A stretch of DNA of 64,000 nt from Pseudoips prasinana (Eukaryota; Arthropoda; Insecta; Lepidoptera; Nolidae). The notes beneath the pieces are model-generated. The model ran no database searches and was not told the origin of the DNA. It saw only the letters and a program-made list of their open reading frames with translations. A program made the position numbers and the translations under genes. Location of the stretch: contig OX621251.1 in NCBI GenBank assembly GCA_951640165.1, positions 28,544,893 to 28,608,892 of the forward strand, given 5' to 3'. Position 1 is the first letter of the stretch, and each line of letters starts with the position of its first letter. Below are positions 21,425 through 31,206 of this stretch, in pieces.

Positions 21425-22012
21425 GGGTTCGGTCGCCAAATGGCAAAAAACGGAACCCTTATAGATTCGTCATCTCTGTCTGTCTGTCAGTCCGTATGTC
21501 ACAGCCACTTTTTTCCGAAACTATAAGAGCTGTACTACTGAAACTTCGTAAGTAGGTGTTTTCTGTGAACCGCATTAAGATTTTTACACAAAAATAGAAA
21601 AATAACAATAACTTTGGGGGGTCGCTATACATAGAACTAAAACTCAAATATTTTTTTTCATCGTTACCATACATGTGGGGTGTTTATGGATAGGTCTTCA
21701 AAAATCATATTGAGGTTCCTAATATCATTTTTGTCTAAACTGAATAGTTTGCGCGAGAGACACTTCCAAATTGGTAAAATGAATGCCCCCCCCCCCTGTA
21801 ACTTCTAAAATAAGAGAATGATAAAACTAAAAAAGATATATGATGTACATTACCATAGAAACTAACAACGAAAATTGGTTTGAACGAGATCTAGCAAGTA
21901 GTTTTTTATTAATACGTTATAAACCGCAATTTGCTTTCATTTAATCAACTGAAATACTTGCTGCTACTGCACCCTGCATGTGCGAGTCCGATTCGCACTT
22001 GGCCGGTTTTGT
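21425..22012 (-). repeat. dispersed repeat G, long form
   Basis: This is the inverted copy of 8400-8955. It starts AGGGTTCGGTCGCC, carries GTCAGTCCGTATGTCACAGC and an 11-base C run (21786-21796), and ends with CGAGTCCGATTCGCACTTGG plus CCGG. End structures match those at 6425 and 55588. Confidence 0.8.
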
Positions 22013-22425
22013 TTTTCCTATACCTGGCATTGATACAAGCTATAAAATCTAGCCGTATATTTTCATGGCACTTTTCGTAAAGCCTTATTTCCTGTCGTTG
22101 CCGTCAAGAATGACATTGAGTAACGATGTTTCTGATAAGCCACGTCGAATGTCTTGATGGAGTTCACGCAAAATACATTTAAGCTGAAAACGTCGGTGAA
22201 ATTTACATAATTATTCCACGTACAGTGATAACTAGTACCGAATAATAACCTATTACCTTAGTGATGTTAGCCGTCTGTTTCTTTCCGATGATACTTTTCC
22301 GGGGTGACTCAAAGTAATGCAGTTCGCATGCAGACTGAAGATGATTTCCTGAAGAAATTTAAACGATTGGCCTGGCTTAACTTTGGTATTTCTAGAAGTT
22401 GTCATAACTTCAAGAAATACCATTC
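22013..22425. other. unassigned sequence
   Basis: A hairpin (GGTATTTCTAGAAGTT / AACTTCAAGAAATACC) is at 22384-22421, immediately before the SINE at 22426. Nothing else is recognised. Confidence 0.4.
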
Positions 22426-22720
22426 GCCTGTTGGTGTGGTTGGCAAAGCAAGCAAGCTTGCTTTTCGCACCGGAGGTCGTGGGTTCGATTTCCACCCAGA
22501 ACAGATATTTGTGTACTTGAACATGTCTGTTTGTCCTGAGACTCAGGACTCAAACTATGTGTAATTTATCTATATAAGTATGTATATATGTATTTACTAA
22601 AGAAAAGTAGTATATGTTGTAAGTATATCAGTGATCTGATTTCCATAGTACAAGCTCTGCTTAGTTTGGGATTAGATGGCCGTGTGTAAATAATGTCCCT
22701 CGATTATATATAATATAATT
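22426..22720 (+). mobile_element. tRNA-derived SINE, family 1
   Basis: The head GCCTGTTGGTGTGGTTGGC has an internal GCAAGCAAGC stutter. The B-box GGGTTCGATTTCC and the standard 3' block (TTTCCATAGTACAAGC, TTTGGGATTAGATGG) follow. Confidence 0.85.
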
Positions 22721-22734
22721 TCACTAAGGTATAC

Positions 22735-22893
22735 AACGTAATTCGTTGCGGGATCCAAGACAGTTAAAGCGATTCCCCGGGACATGCCTGAGCCTCACCG
22801 CTCAGTGTCATTTCATTATGTGCTACTGTTGATCCTGGCTTACAGGAGTTGCATTGGTGGGTAAGCGGGAGGGACTAGTCCCGTTATAAAAAA
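22735..22893 (+). mobile_element. R1-like LINE 3' UTR fragment with poly-A
   Basis: The segment from ATTCGTTGCGGGATCCAAGA through GACTAGTCCCGTTATAAAAAAAA matches, nearly base for base, the 3' UTR of the LINE relic at 30087-30590. Only the 3' UTR is kept. Confidence 0.8.
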
Positions 22894-23335
22894 AAGGTAC
22901 ATAACTCTACTGATAAATCGACCAGGTAGCAAGAACAGCACTCTATAACAAGAGCAAATAACTTGATTTAAAACTATTACACGACTACAAAATCAACCTG
23001 TATAAATGACCTTGAACAAATAGAAATTCGAGACTGCCTACAAATATAATATTCAAGTCACGAACAAAGTTAACGGAAAAAATATAAGGGTAGGTAACTT
23101 TCCAATTATAAAGTAACTAGACGTAATTAATTAAGAGCGAGATGCCACAAGCCGTTTAGAATAAACTTTGCCAAGAATTATAATGACCTGAATAATTAAA
23201 CCTACGGCTTAAGAATTAACACGCTGCTACAAAAGGCTTACATTTACATTCTTGAAACATCGAAATGTTAAGAAATATTTCTTTAAAATACTACTAATGC
23301 CGAGCGGGACCTTTTTTAACTGTGTATCAAAATGT
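22894..23335. other. unassigned AT-rich sequence
   Basis: No repeat or gene is recognised. Confidence 0.35.
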
Positions 23336-23582
23336 AAGATCAATACATACATAGACTCACGCCTTTTTCCCAGAGGGGTTGGCAGAGTCAACGGATTTCC
23401 ATTTGTCACGATCTTGCACACCACTTTTGCCACGTTTACTGTCATTAAATTCTTCATACATGCTCGCCGGCTTACGATACTTCTGACCTGGCCTTTCTTG
23501 AGAATGTCTCGGATTTGGTCAGAGAATGTTGTACGAGGTCTTCCCCTTCCAGTTGTCCCAGTCACACAGGCCAGGTATGCAT
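23336..23582 (-). pseudogene. LINE C-terminal fragment, family Q
   Basis: The - strand encodes [16 protein letters not shown], then [17 protein letters not shown] and VCKIVTNGNPLTLPTP. The same peptide pattern appears at 23620-23870, 24965-25165 and 41350-41575. The basic GRGRPR..F segment resembles the end of RTE/Jockey-type polymerases; the clade is an inference. Confidence 0.65.
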
Positions 23583-23619
23583 ACTTCTTTTGTCAATCTT
23601 CGTGTATCAACATATAGAT

Positions 23620-23870
23620 TAATACATACATACATAGACTCACGCATGTTTCTCAGAGAGGTAGGCAGAGACAATGGATTTACATTTGTTACGATCTGTG
23701 CACGCCTCGTACAGTAAACGAGGCGTGCACAGATCACAGATATTCTTCATACATGCTCGCCGACTTAGGGTACTTCTGACCTGGCCTTTCTTGAGAACGT
23801 CTCCGATTTCGTCAAAGAATGTTCTACGAGTTGTTTCCGGTTGTCACATTCACACAGGTTACTGTCATTA
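23620..23870 (-). pseudogene. LINE C-terminal fragment, family Q, with internal palindrome
   Basis: It follows the 23336 copy in the same orientation and shares ACATAGACTCACGC..TTTCTCAGAG and the ACATGCTCGCCG, TGACCTGGCCTTTCTTGAGA blocks. It is broken at 23693-23735 by an 18-bp perfect hairpin. Confidence 0.65.
23693..23735. repeat. 18-bp perfect hairpin
   Basis: GATCTGTGCACGCCTCGT and its exact reverse complement flank a 7-base loop. In the sister fragment at 23400-23450 only one arm-like segment (ACGATCTTGCACACC) is present, so the second arm is a local inverted duplication. Confidence 0.92.
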
Positions 23871-24664
23871 TATTGACAAAAGAACATATGTATATCAAGA
23901 TACATATGTATATACTTCCTTTGTCAATCTTCAATTCAATAAGATCAGGTGCAGTCTCGACAGTTTTCCGTGTGCCGAGACCCAGTCGTAGAACACCGTA
24001 AACTTTTAGACTCTGGGCTGTTACTATGGTATACACCGAAAAGTCTCAATAACACTTTTTTGCTCAATACGGTATTTCAACCTTGACCTCATTATGTACG
24101 GTTGAAATACGGTTAAACTAACAACGCAGTATACACTCAATATAGGTATACTAGTTTTTTGTTAAAAAGCTAGGAAACGTCAGTCTTATATATCTTTATT
24201 TGCTGAACTTAGGTATAGCTTACGTAATAATGAGCATATAAGGTATGAGCCCTAAGTTCTAACGTAAGTCATGCAAATCAAGTTGAAAAATTTGTGCTCG
24301 CACATATTATCGGATTAATTATCTACGATCCGATTATTAATCGGATAAGTGGTTTCGCTAATCTAATTCAAAATTTCGTCTCTTATTCCATCCTAATGGA
24401 AGTACGTAAATTATTTGAAAGTATGCTATAAACGTTCCGTGGTGTAAAACAATGGTGAAGCAGTTTGGCGAGGAAGACTTTATTAGGATTCATTTTCAAT
24501 TTTACTCAAAAGCAGCCATAAATAAGTTTGATCGAACAAAATATCTGGAAGTCATATTGGTTGGTTAATGGGCGCAGGTAGCGTCAGTAAAAAAAAATGT
24601 TGGAGCATTTAAAACATAAAAACATCATGCATAAAAAAAAGTTAAACCAACTTAGGTACTCTTT
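23871..24664. other. unassigned sequence
   Basis: A 38-codon open frame begins at 24452 (MVKQFGEEDFIRIHFQF) with no recognised homologue. Short ATACATATGTATAT repeats lie near 23890-23915. No gene is called. Confidence 0.35.
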
Positions 24665-24886
24665 AGGGCCAGCGCAGACAGAGAGGAGCGCAGCGGAGAG
24701 GATTTTATTAAGGCACTAGAAAATCAACTTTAAAATTATATATAAAGTGCAATATTGCGCGAGAGTGAGCGAGCATTTTGTCAGGTTCAAGCATATATGC
24801 ACTTTATTCCTATAGCTCTAAAGTTGATTTTCTAGTGCCTTAATAAAATGCTCTCCGCTGCGTTCCTCTCTGTCTGCGCTTACCCT
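24665..24886. mobile_element. 222-bp MITE, family R
   Basis: Long terminal inverted repeats of about 70 bases begin AGGGCCAGCGCAGACAGAGA and contain GGCACTAGAAAATCAAC. The interior includes GTGCAATATTGCGCGAGAGT and TTTTGTCAGGTTCAAGCA. A second copy is at 45770-45983. Confidence 0.88.
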
Positions 24887-24964
24887 TAATCTACTATATA
24901 GCCTATCATACCCTTGTGCCATACCTAGTGGCAGATCCTGTACTATGACAAACCAAAAATAATA

Positions 24965-25165
24965 ATAAACGTACATACATGGACTCACGTCTGTTTCCTG
25001 GAGGGGCTGGCAGAGACAACGTATTTCCATTTGTCACGATCTTGCTCACCTCTTTTGCCTCGTTTGCTTTCATTATATTCTTCATATATGCTCGCTGGTT
25101 TACGGTACTTTGGACCTGGCCTTTCTTGAGATCGTCTCTGATTTGATTAAACATACTTTTATATT
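24965..25165 (-). pseudogene. LINE C-terminal fragment, family Q
   Basis: The - strand reads QIRDDLKKGQVQSTVNQRAYMKN and then VSKIVTNGNTLSLPAPPGN, matching 23336-23582. It is short and truncated on both sides. Confidence 0.62.
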
Positions 25166-25438
25166 TCTAAATACTTTACATATTATAGTAACACACACAC
25201 CAATACACCCAGACGTAGAACAAATAATCGAGCACATCGGGTGCGCTTGCCCATGACCTCCGGTTTATTGGTCAGGGTCATTAACGCGTAACCCGTATAT
25301 AGCATGGCAGTCTTTGGTTCCAACCTGTACCAACACTTTGGCCAGCATTTGTATAAGTCAACGTGACCTGGCACTATAAGATTTGGCGCATGACTTATAA
25401 TGTGCTGTCACTAAGACCACGCATGTAGCATTAAGCAC

Positions 25439-25475
25439 AAAGCGTGCCGTTGGGCTGTTAAGTGCAGTACAATTT
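25439..25475. repeat. 35-bp segment repeated inverted on the far side of the retrotransposon
   Basis: AAAGCGTGCCGTTGGGCTGT and the following 15 bases are the reverse complement of 28741-28775 with one mismatch. A direct-orientation relative is at 28774-28840. Together they bracket the LINE at 25530-28698. Confidence 0.85.
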
Positions 25476-25572
25476 GGATGGATTCTACGCAGTATTTTAA
25501 GTAGAATCTTGACGAGAGAAGATCAATAATATCTTTACTAAAACTAAAGTAAGGGTAAAATTAGACAAAATT

Positions 25573-25755
25573 ATGTCAAAACGACAGAATACTTATAACG
25601 CTTATAAGTTTTTTGTACCTGAGTCTAAAAAACTATTATTTTTAGACAACGACTTGTGGCCCAAAGGTATTATTTTCAGACCTTTTGTCCATTACAAAAC
25701 TAAGTATTCGACCGAAAATTCAAGTTTCGGTGACGGCCCCATACTGAACAAGTAA
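25573..25755 (+). CDS. short ORF upstream of the LINE polymerase, probable ORF1 remnant
   Basis: Sixty residues begin MSKRQNTYNAYKFFVPESKK and end DGPILNK. There is no zinc knuckle or RNA-binding domain, so it is likely the C-terminal stub of ORF1 or a short leader ORF. Its TAA stop shares a base with the ATG of the next ORF (TAATG at 25753-25757), the arrangement used for coupled termination and reinitiation in some LINEs (known from SART1). WPKGIIFRPF is the only notable motif. The start was taken as the first ATG; no upstream in-frame ATG was seen nearby. Confidence 0.6.
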   Translation: MSKRQNTYNAYKFFVPESKKLLFLDNDLWPKGIIFRPFVHYKTKYSTENSSFGDGPILNK

Positions 25756-28553
25756 TGGATCAAAACAGCCAATTTAAATACAAGCTAGTAAGCTTTAATT
25801 GTAAAAGCATAAAACGGTCTATTGATTACATACGGGAACTTTGTATCGACTGTGACATTATTGCAATTCAAGAAACATGGTTATTACACGAGGATCTCTC
25901 ATATTTAAACAGTATCAGTGACGATTTTGGCTATACTGGAACGTCAGCTGTGGACACAACGGCGGGAATGCTGCGAGGTCGCCCATACGGAGGCGTAGCC
26001 TTGCTGTGGAGAAAGAGTGCGTTCCGCGATGTATCAGTGGTTAAGTGCGACAACCCGCGGGTGTGTGCTATTGAGCTAATGTTTAAAGAAAGGTCGGTTT
26101 TAGTGTTTAACGTGTACATGCCAACCGACGCCATAAGTAACTTAGTGGAATTTACGGATTGTCTCAGTTTGGTGAGTGCTATCATAGAGGCTTCTAATGT
26201 CGAAAACTGTTATGTTCTTGGGGATTTTAATGCACACCCTACTGAGCGATTTTTTAATGAACTAATTGATTTTTGTAATGAACTTCAGTGGGCCTGTGTA
26301 GATGTAGATTTACTGGGGCTACAGTCAGACACTTACACGTTTGTTAGTGATGCGCACGGTTCGAGGAGGTGGCTTGATCACTGCGTGGTTACTAAAGCTG
26401 CTCGTGACTCGGTAGTGAGAGCAAGCGTAAAATATGACACGCTGTGGTCTGACCACTACCCGCTTGTACTTGAGTGTATTTTTGATTATGTCTGTGTCAA
26501 ACAATGTATGGTGGGAATTGTCGATAATCTTGTGATTTGGGGAGAGAGAAATCCTGAACAAACACAGTCCTATACGGTAGCATGTCATGAAAGACTCAGA
26601 CTTATTGATTTCCCAAACGAGCTCTCGAACTGTTGTAGTAAAATTTGTAAACAACACGGTCATCGCGAGATTATCGACAGTATGTATACTAATATTGTAC
26701 GTGCCCTCACTGAATCAGCGATGGTGGGTCGAGGTCCCAAGAAGGCCAAAAAGAGAAAACATGTTACGGGTTGGAATTCGCATGTTAGGGAGGCCCACAG
26801 GGAGGCCAGGCAGAAATTGCGCCTGTGGGAAGAGGTGGGTAGACCAACCGAGGGTCCAATATTCTGCGACATGTGTGAGACCAAAAAGATTTTTAGATCA
26901 CGTTTGAAATGGTGTCAAGACCATGAAGAACAAATAAAAATGGACACGTTGGCTTTTTACCATTCTCGTAATGATTTTCGCTCCTTTTGGAAGCACACCA
27001 ATAAGCTGAATAGTAAGCCTGGCCTCCCTGTGACCGTCGATGGCGAGACTGATCCCGTACGTATTTCAAACCTTTTCAAGGATCATTTTAGGGTTCATTC
27101 TTCCCTGGGTTCTTGTGCGCACATGTCTGATACTATGGACCATAGTGACTTGAGAACCAACTTTACAACCAAAGAAATCAGATGTGTCATAAGTGCGATG
27201 TCTAAAGGAAAGTCTCCGGGTCATGATGGTCTGAGTATCGAGCATCTAAAGTACGCGGGTTCTCATCTCTCAAGAGTGTTGGCGATGCTCTTTAACTTGT
27301 GTCTGAGCCATGCTTATTTGCCTAGCCAAATGACTAAAACACTTGTAGTACCTATACTCAAAAATAAAACAGGTGATATAGGGGCGAAGTCCAACTACAG
27401 ACCCATTTCTCTGGCTACGGTAATAGCGAAAGTGTTTGACAGCCTACTTAACACACAACTTGACAAATATATTCACCTACACGACAATCAATTCGGATTT
27501 AGACCCGGGTTATCTACTGAGAGTGCAATCTTGTGTTTGAAGTGGGCGGTCAAATACTACACTGATCGTAAAACTCCGATATATGCTTGCTTCCTCGACC
27601 TTTCCAAAGCGTTTGATCTGGTTTCCTACGGTATTCTTTGGAAGAAGTTGGAGACATCTGGAGTGCCTCCTGAACTAATAAGTACCTTCAAGTACTGGTA
27701 TGGAAATCAGATCAATCACGTTCGATGGGCTGGAAAACTCTCGGAACCGTATGTTTTAGAATGTGGTGTGAGACAGGGGGGGTTGAGTTCACCTACACTC
27801 TTTAATTTATACATTAATGAGCTAATTGAGGCGCTCAGCAAGGAGAGAGTTGGCTGTTACATTGATGGAGTGTGTGTAAATAACATATCCTACGCCGACG
27901 ATCAAACTTTGCTGAGCGCGTCCATCTGCGGTCTAAGGAGATTGGCGGCCATCTGTGAAGACTATGCTAAGCTTCACGGACTGGTCTATAATGACAAAAA
28001 AAGTGTGGTCATGGTCTTTCAGGCCGGTGGTCAGTGTCCAGGCTCTGTGCCGCCAGTTAAATTGAATGGTGTGCCTCTTGATAGAGTGTCTACAGTGAAA
28101 TATCTAGGACATATTTTGACCGCCGACCTGAAGGATGATGCCGATATTGAAAGAGAGCGAAGGGCGCTGTCGGTTAGAGCTAACATGATAGCTCGCAGGT
28201 TTGCACGATGTTCTACAGATGTGAAGAAAACTCTATTCCGTGCATACTGCACCTCCTTCTATACCTGCAGCCTGTGGGCAAACTATGTTCAAAAATCGTA
28301 CAGTGCCCTTCGTGTACAATACAATAACGCGTTCCGAGTGTTGGTGGGGCTGCCCCGGTATTGCAGCGCATCAGGGATGTTTGCTGAAGGCCGTGTAGAT
28401 TGTTTTTATGCAACGATGCGAAAAAGATGTGCATCCATGGTGCGCCGTGTGCGGGACAGTCCCAACACTATTCTTAAATGTATAGCCAGTAGACTAGACT
28501 GCTTGTATGTGGGCCGCTGCTGTAAGTTGTCAACGTCCGTAATTATTTTATAG
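25755..28553 (+). CDS. LINE ORF2: APE endonuclease plus reverse transcriptase
   Basis: This 932-residue open frame has no break. Residues 1 to about 240 form an APE-type endonuclease: SFNCKSI near the start, IQETWL with the catalytic glutamate, GDFNAHP at about 155, WLDHCVV, and WSDHYPLV at about 231. The reverse transcriptase follows: KSPGHDGLSIEHL, SNYRPISLATVIAKV, FGFRPGLSTESA, motif A FLDLSKAFD (about 612), motif B GVRQGGLSSPTLFNLYIN, motif C YADD (about 712), and VKYLGHILT. No RNase H or clear C-terminal zinc finger follows. The protein would nick target DNA and copy its own RNA at the nick. All expected catalytic residues are visible, so this copy could be recent. Codon use and GC are higher than in the flanks. 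Confidence 0.93.
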   Translation: MDQNSQFKYKLVSFNCKSIKRSIDYIRELCIDCDIIAIQETWLLHEDLSYLNSISDDFGYTGTSAVDTTAGMLRGRPYGGVALLWRKSAFRDVSVVKCDNPRVCAIELMFKERSVLVFNVYMPTDAISNLVEFTDCLSLVSAIIEASNVENCYVLGDFNAHPTERFFNELIDFCNELQWACVDVDLLGLQSDTYTFVSDAHGSRRWLDHCVVTKAARDSVVRASVKYDTLWSDHYPLVLECIFDYVCVKQCMVGIVDNLVIWGERNPEQTQSYTVACHERLRLIDFPNELSNCCSKICKQHGHREIIDSMYTNIVRALTESAMVGRGPKKAKKRKHVTGWNSHVREAHREARQKLRLWEEVGRPTEGPIFCDMCETKKIFRSRLKWCQDHEEQIKMDTLAFYHSRNDFRSFWKHTNKLNSKPGLPVTVDGETDPVRISNLFKDHFRVHSSLGSCAHMSDTMDHSDLRTNFTTKEIRCVISAMSKGKSPGHDGLSIEHLKYAGSHLSRVLAMLFNLCLSHAYLPSQMTKTLVVPILKNKTGDIGAKSNYRPISLATVIAKVFDSLLNTQLDKYIHLHDNQFGFRPGLSTESAILCLKWAVKYYTDRKTPIYACFLDLSKAFDLVSYGILWKKLETSGVPPELISTFKYWYGNQINHVRWAGKLSEPYVLECGVRQGGLSSPTLFNLYINELIEALSKERVGCYIDGVCVNNISYADDQTLLSASICGLRRLAAICEDYAKLHGLVYNDKKSVVMVFQAGGQCPGSVPPVKLNGVPLDRVSTVKYLGHILTADLKDDADIERERRALSVRANMIARRFARCSTDVKKTLFRAYCTSFYTCSLWANYVQKSYSALRVQYNNAFRVLVGLPRYCSASGMFAEGRVDCFYATMRKRCASMVRRVRDSPNTILKCIASRLDCLYVGRCCKLSTSVIIL

Positions 28554-28737
28554 CAGGGGTACGCATGTGAGGGGTCGCTCGATGTGCAAATAGATGTATT
28601 GGTCTGTGTACTACATATGTGTTTTAGAATTACTAACATAGGTTTTTACTAACAAAATGAGTCCTGTTACTTTACCAAATAAATTATTCATTCAATAACA
28701 ATGGCAGCTAGTACTGTTAGAGACTGCGTAGCTGTCG

Positions 28738-28876
28738 AAATTTGTACTGCACTTAACAGCGCAACGGCACGCTTTGCGCTGTTAACTGCAGTACAATTTG
28801 TGGCATGTACTCAGTTTTTAAGTAGAATATCCCCAGAGAAAATAAATATGAATGACAGCTGGTGTTGTTAGAGACA
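28738..28876. repeat. hairpin and duplicated segment flanking the LINE
   Basis: Arms at about 28740-28764 and 28774-28798 are complementary with two mismatches around ACTTAACAGCGCAA. A block ATGGCAGCTAGTACTGTTAG at 28701 recurs as ATGACAGCTGGTGTTGTTAG near 28851. The right part (GTACAATTTG...TTTTTAAGTAGAAT) matches 25466-25507 in direct orientation. Confidence 0.8.
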
Positions 28877-29199
28877 AACTCAAAATCGAATCCTAGGAAT
28901 CCTAAGAATCCTTTAATGAGTTATGAATAAAATCAAAAAGATCAGTCTACTTGGGACTGCGGACTAGTGGAACCAATTTGTCTGATTTAATCTCAATAAT
29001 TGATACTATAGTTATTTAAACTACGGATTACTTAGATTTGAAGAACTATATATCTGAGGTTCTTAATAATCCTCGTTTGTTCTCGCTTGTTGTCCATTGT
29101 TTATCTTAGACTAAATAATAAAACTATAGTACAACTATCAACGGCAGAAAAATAGCGTGTTAAAAAAGTTGATCAACGCCGTCCCACAATTCAATGAAC
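28877..29199. other. unassigned sequence
   Basis: AT-rich with a few short direct repeats (GAATCCTAGGAATCCTAAGA). No gene. Confidence 0.35.
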
Positions 29200-29440
29200 C
29201 ATATCATAGCTAGATGCTCTCACCGGTCCGTAAGTGATTGGCGAGGTAAAGCAACTATGCTCGCGGTCATACCATTGATGGGTGCCAAAGTAGTTTAATT
29301 TCTGAGCGCCTCCGTGTTTCAGAGGGTACTTTAAGTTGTCGTTCCCGGTTGTAGGCATTAGACAATTGTCGTTAAGCCATGTCAGAAGCCTGATCGGCTT
29401 GAACAACTCGGACACTAGGGTTACCACTTCCCATACGATA
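29200..29440 (-). repeat. dispersed repeat F
   Basis: Inverted relative to 50450-50755: GTAAGTGATTGGCGAGG, TTGTCGTTCCCGGTTG, CGTTAAGCCATGTCAGA and GGCTTGAACAACTCGGACAC. A - strand open frame here has no recognised product. Confidence 0.7.
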
Positions 29441-30086
29441 AATAAACAAAAATGAACCATTATATACAACACAATTCCTTTTTGAACAGTTCTGTGTCTA
29501 AATGGTTAAACAAATATTGAAATCGCGTTATAAAGCAGGCATTCAGTTTCAAATAGAACTTCCAACTTAAAAAGAACACAGTGTTGTAGTAGAGTTGAAA
29601 ACAAAAAGACTAGTAGCTCAAGTTTATAACAAACTAACTCAGTTGCTCAATACGGAATACGACCAAGTAACACAATGCTATTTGTAACATATAATGATAT
29701 TACTCGTCAAGACTTCATGTGCAGTCTCGTTGAGAACTCTTTGTTATGATAGGAAAGTGAATTATGGTAGTGCTTTTGAAATTTTCAAGAGGTAAAGTAT
29801 GTTTGTATTCAGTGTTACTCGGGGAACGTACGCTAAATGTGCTAATATTACCTTATATTACGCAGACATATGTGCTTTTTGAAAAAAAAGTATGAATATG
29901 CGTAAAAGTTTCCAGACTTTCGATGTGTCTGGCAAGATACATAAACTATTAAAACAGTCGGGCTATAATTGAGGTAACATTTTTATGGGTCTCCAAGTAA
30001 CATATGCAAAACCTTATTTTAAATATTATAATTACATACTGAATATTTTGTCACGTTTTCAATTTTTTGACTGTAATCTGTAAAAC
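29441..30086. other. unassigned AT-rich sequence
   Basis: No repeat or gene could be recognised. Confidence 0.35.
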
Positions 30087-30590
30087 CACATACTTTGGGA
30101 ATGTGATCTCTGGCAAAATCAGCGTGATATTATGTTAAATAGCTTGCAACCAATATCTGGAGTAGCTTATTATACGGATCTTGTAGCAACAAGGAACAAC
30201 TTCCGTGCGTTTAAGCGTTTTTGCCATACCTACTATTGGAATCAAATATAACAGCTCACTTAGGACCCTTAAATTAATCCTTGGTGCTCTTGCAGCTGGC
30301 TTCTCTAGTTGCAATTCTCTCGTTTAATGAGGCTATAGCCTCTTTTTATCATTCTGTCTCCCGCTTTGCTCTGGAGGGAAGTGGAACTATTCATTTCTAA
30401 CTCCTCCTTTTCTTCTTTCTGATTAAATTCGTTGCGGGATCCAAGACAGTTAAAGCCATTCCCCGGGACATGCCTGAGCCTCACCGCTCAGTGTCATTTC
30501 ATTGTGTGCCACTGTTGATCCTGGCTTACAGGAGTTGCAGTGGTGGGTAAGAGGGAGGGACTAGTCCCTAATTTAAAAAAAAAAAATCTG
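30087..30590 (+). pseudogene. R1-like LINE, ORF2 C-terminus plus 3' UTR
   Basis: Positions 30087-30251 encode HILWECDLWQNQRDIM, then YYTDLVATRNNFRAFKRFC and HTYYWNQI before a stop. The HxLWECDxW motif followed by a DLV...NF..F..F end is the terminal region of R1-type LINE proteins, after the reverse transcriptase. The 3' UTR runs from 30252 through GTTGCGGGATCCAAGACAGT to poly-A at about 30572-30590, and matches the fragment at 22735-22893. The copy is 5'-truncated but otherwise fresh, since the tail and frame are intact over the part kept. Confidence 0.78.
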
Positions 30591-30711
30591 TAAAACCCAT
30601 ATTTGTATGTCTTACCATAGACAAAACATAGGGCACTGTATTTACCTTTAAGATCTGTATTTTTTGTTCCTATATTTTATAATATATATATAATATATAT
30701 ATATTGATAAT

Positions 30712-31206
30712 AAAAATAAAATATGTTTATTTCGGGTAACTAATTGAGACCCATACACAGAAAACACATACATAATAAAATACAAAAACAAAATGAATAA
30801 TTAAAAGAACAGAATATGAATAATAACACACACGATACTAATTGATTAATAAATAAATAAACATCTAATTAAATTTTAAAAAATGAACCCGGAGGGCACA
30901 GTAGACCCTCTGCGAATAAGTAGCCCATAGGGAACAGGTGTACAACGAGGTGCAGTATGCTCTGAAAAGCCTTATTTTTACTGCGACCGAACATCGTGCA
31001 TACCTGCGACCCAACATGTTCGCCCTTCGCGACAGCACCCTCCGTTCCCGTTCTATGAAATGAAATGAAATGAAAATGTGTATTTGCCAGAATATTAAAA
31101 CTGACTATGCCAGCATGATCCTCGAGACCAACCGTCACTATAAGCCCTAAATATTTGAAATTGTCAACACTTTCAAGTTGAATACCATTAAGTTGTACGG
31201 GTGGTA
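30712..31206 (-). pseudogene. LINE fragment with FKYLG motif
   Basis: Near 31206-31130 on the - strand a frame reads LPPVQLNGIQLESVDNFKYL followed by GLIVT, matching the thumb region of LINE polymerases (compare PPVKLNGVPL...VKYLG in the intact copy). The rest toward 30712 is AT-rich 3' sequence ending TTTATTTTTATTATCAA. A pentanucleotide GAAAT run (31057-31073) interrupts it. Confidence 0.5.

Larger units (their letters stand above)
25530..28698 (+). mobile_element. non-LTR retrotransposon with intact ORF2
   Basis: This LINE has a short ORF (25573-25755), a complete endonuclease/reverse-transcriptase ORF (25755-28553) and about 145 bases of 3' UTR ending AAATAAATTATTCATTCAAT. The left edge is uncertain and the first ORF is too short to be a full ORF1, so the element is probably truncated or internally deleted at its 5' side. 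Related dead copies are at 473-787 and 63217-63755. The family resembles Daphne-like or other CR1/Jockey-group elements; the clade is inferred from memory of family motifs. Confidence 0.85.

Noticed and set aside
24452..24568. 38-codon ORF starting MVKQFGEEDF
   Set aside because: Short, no recognised family, no splice or promoter context.
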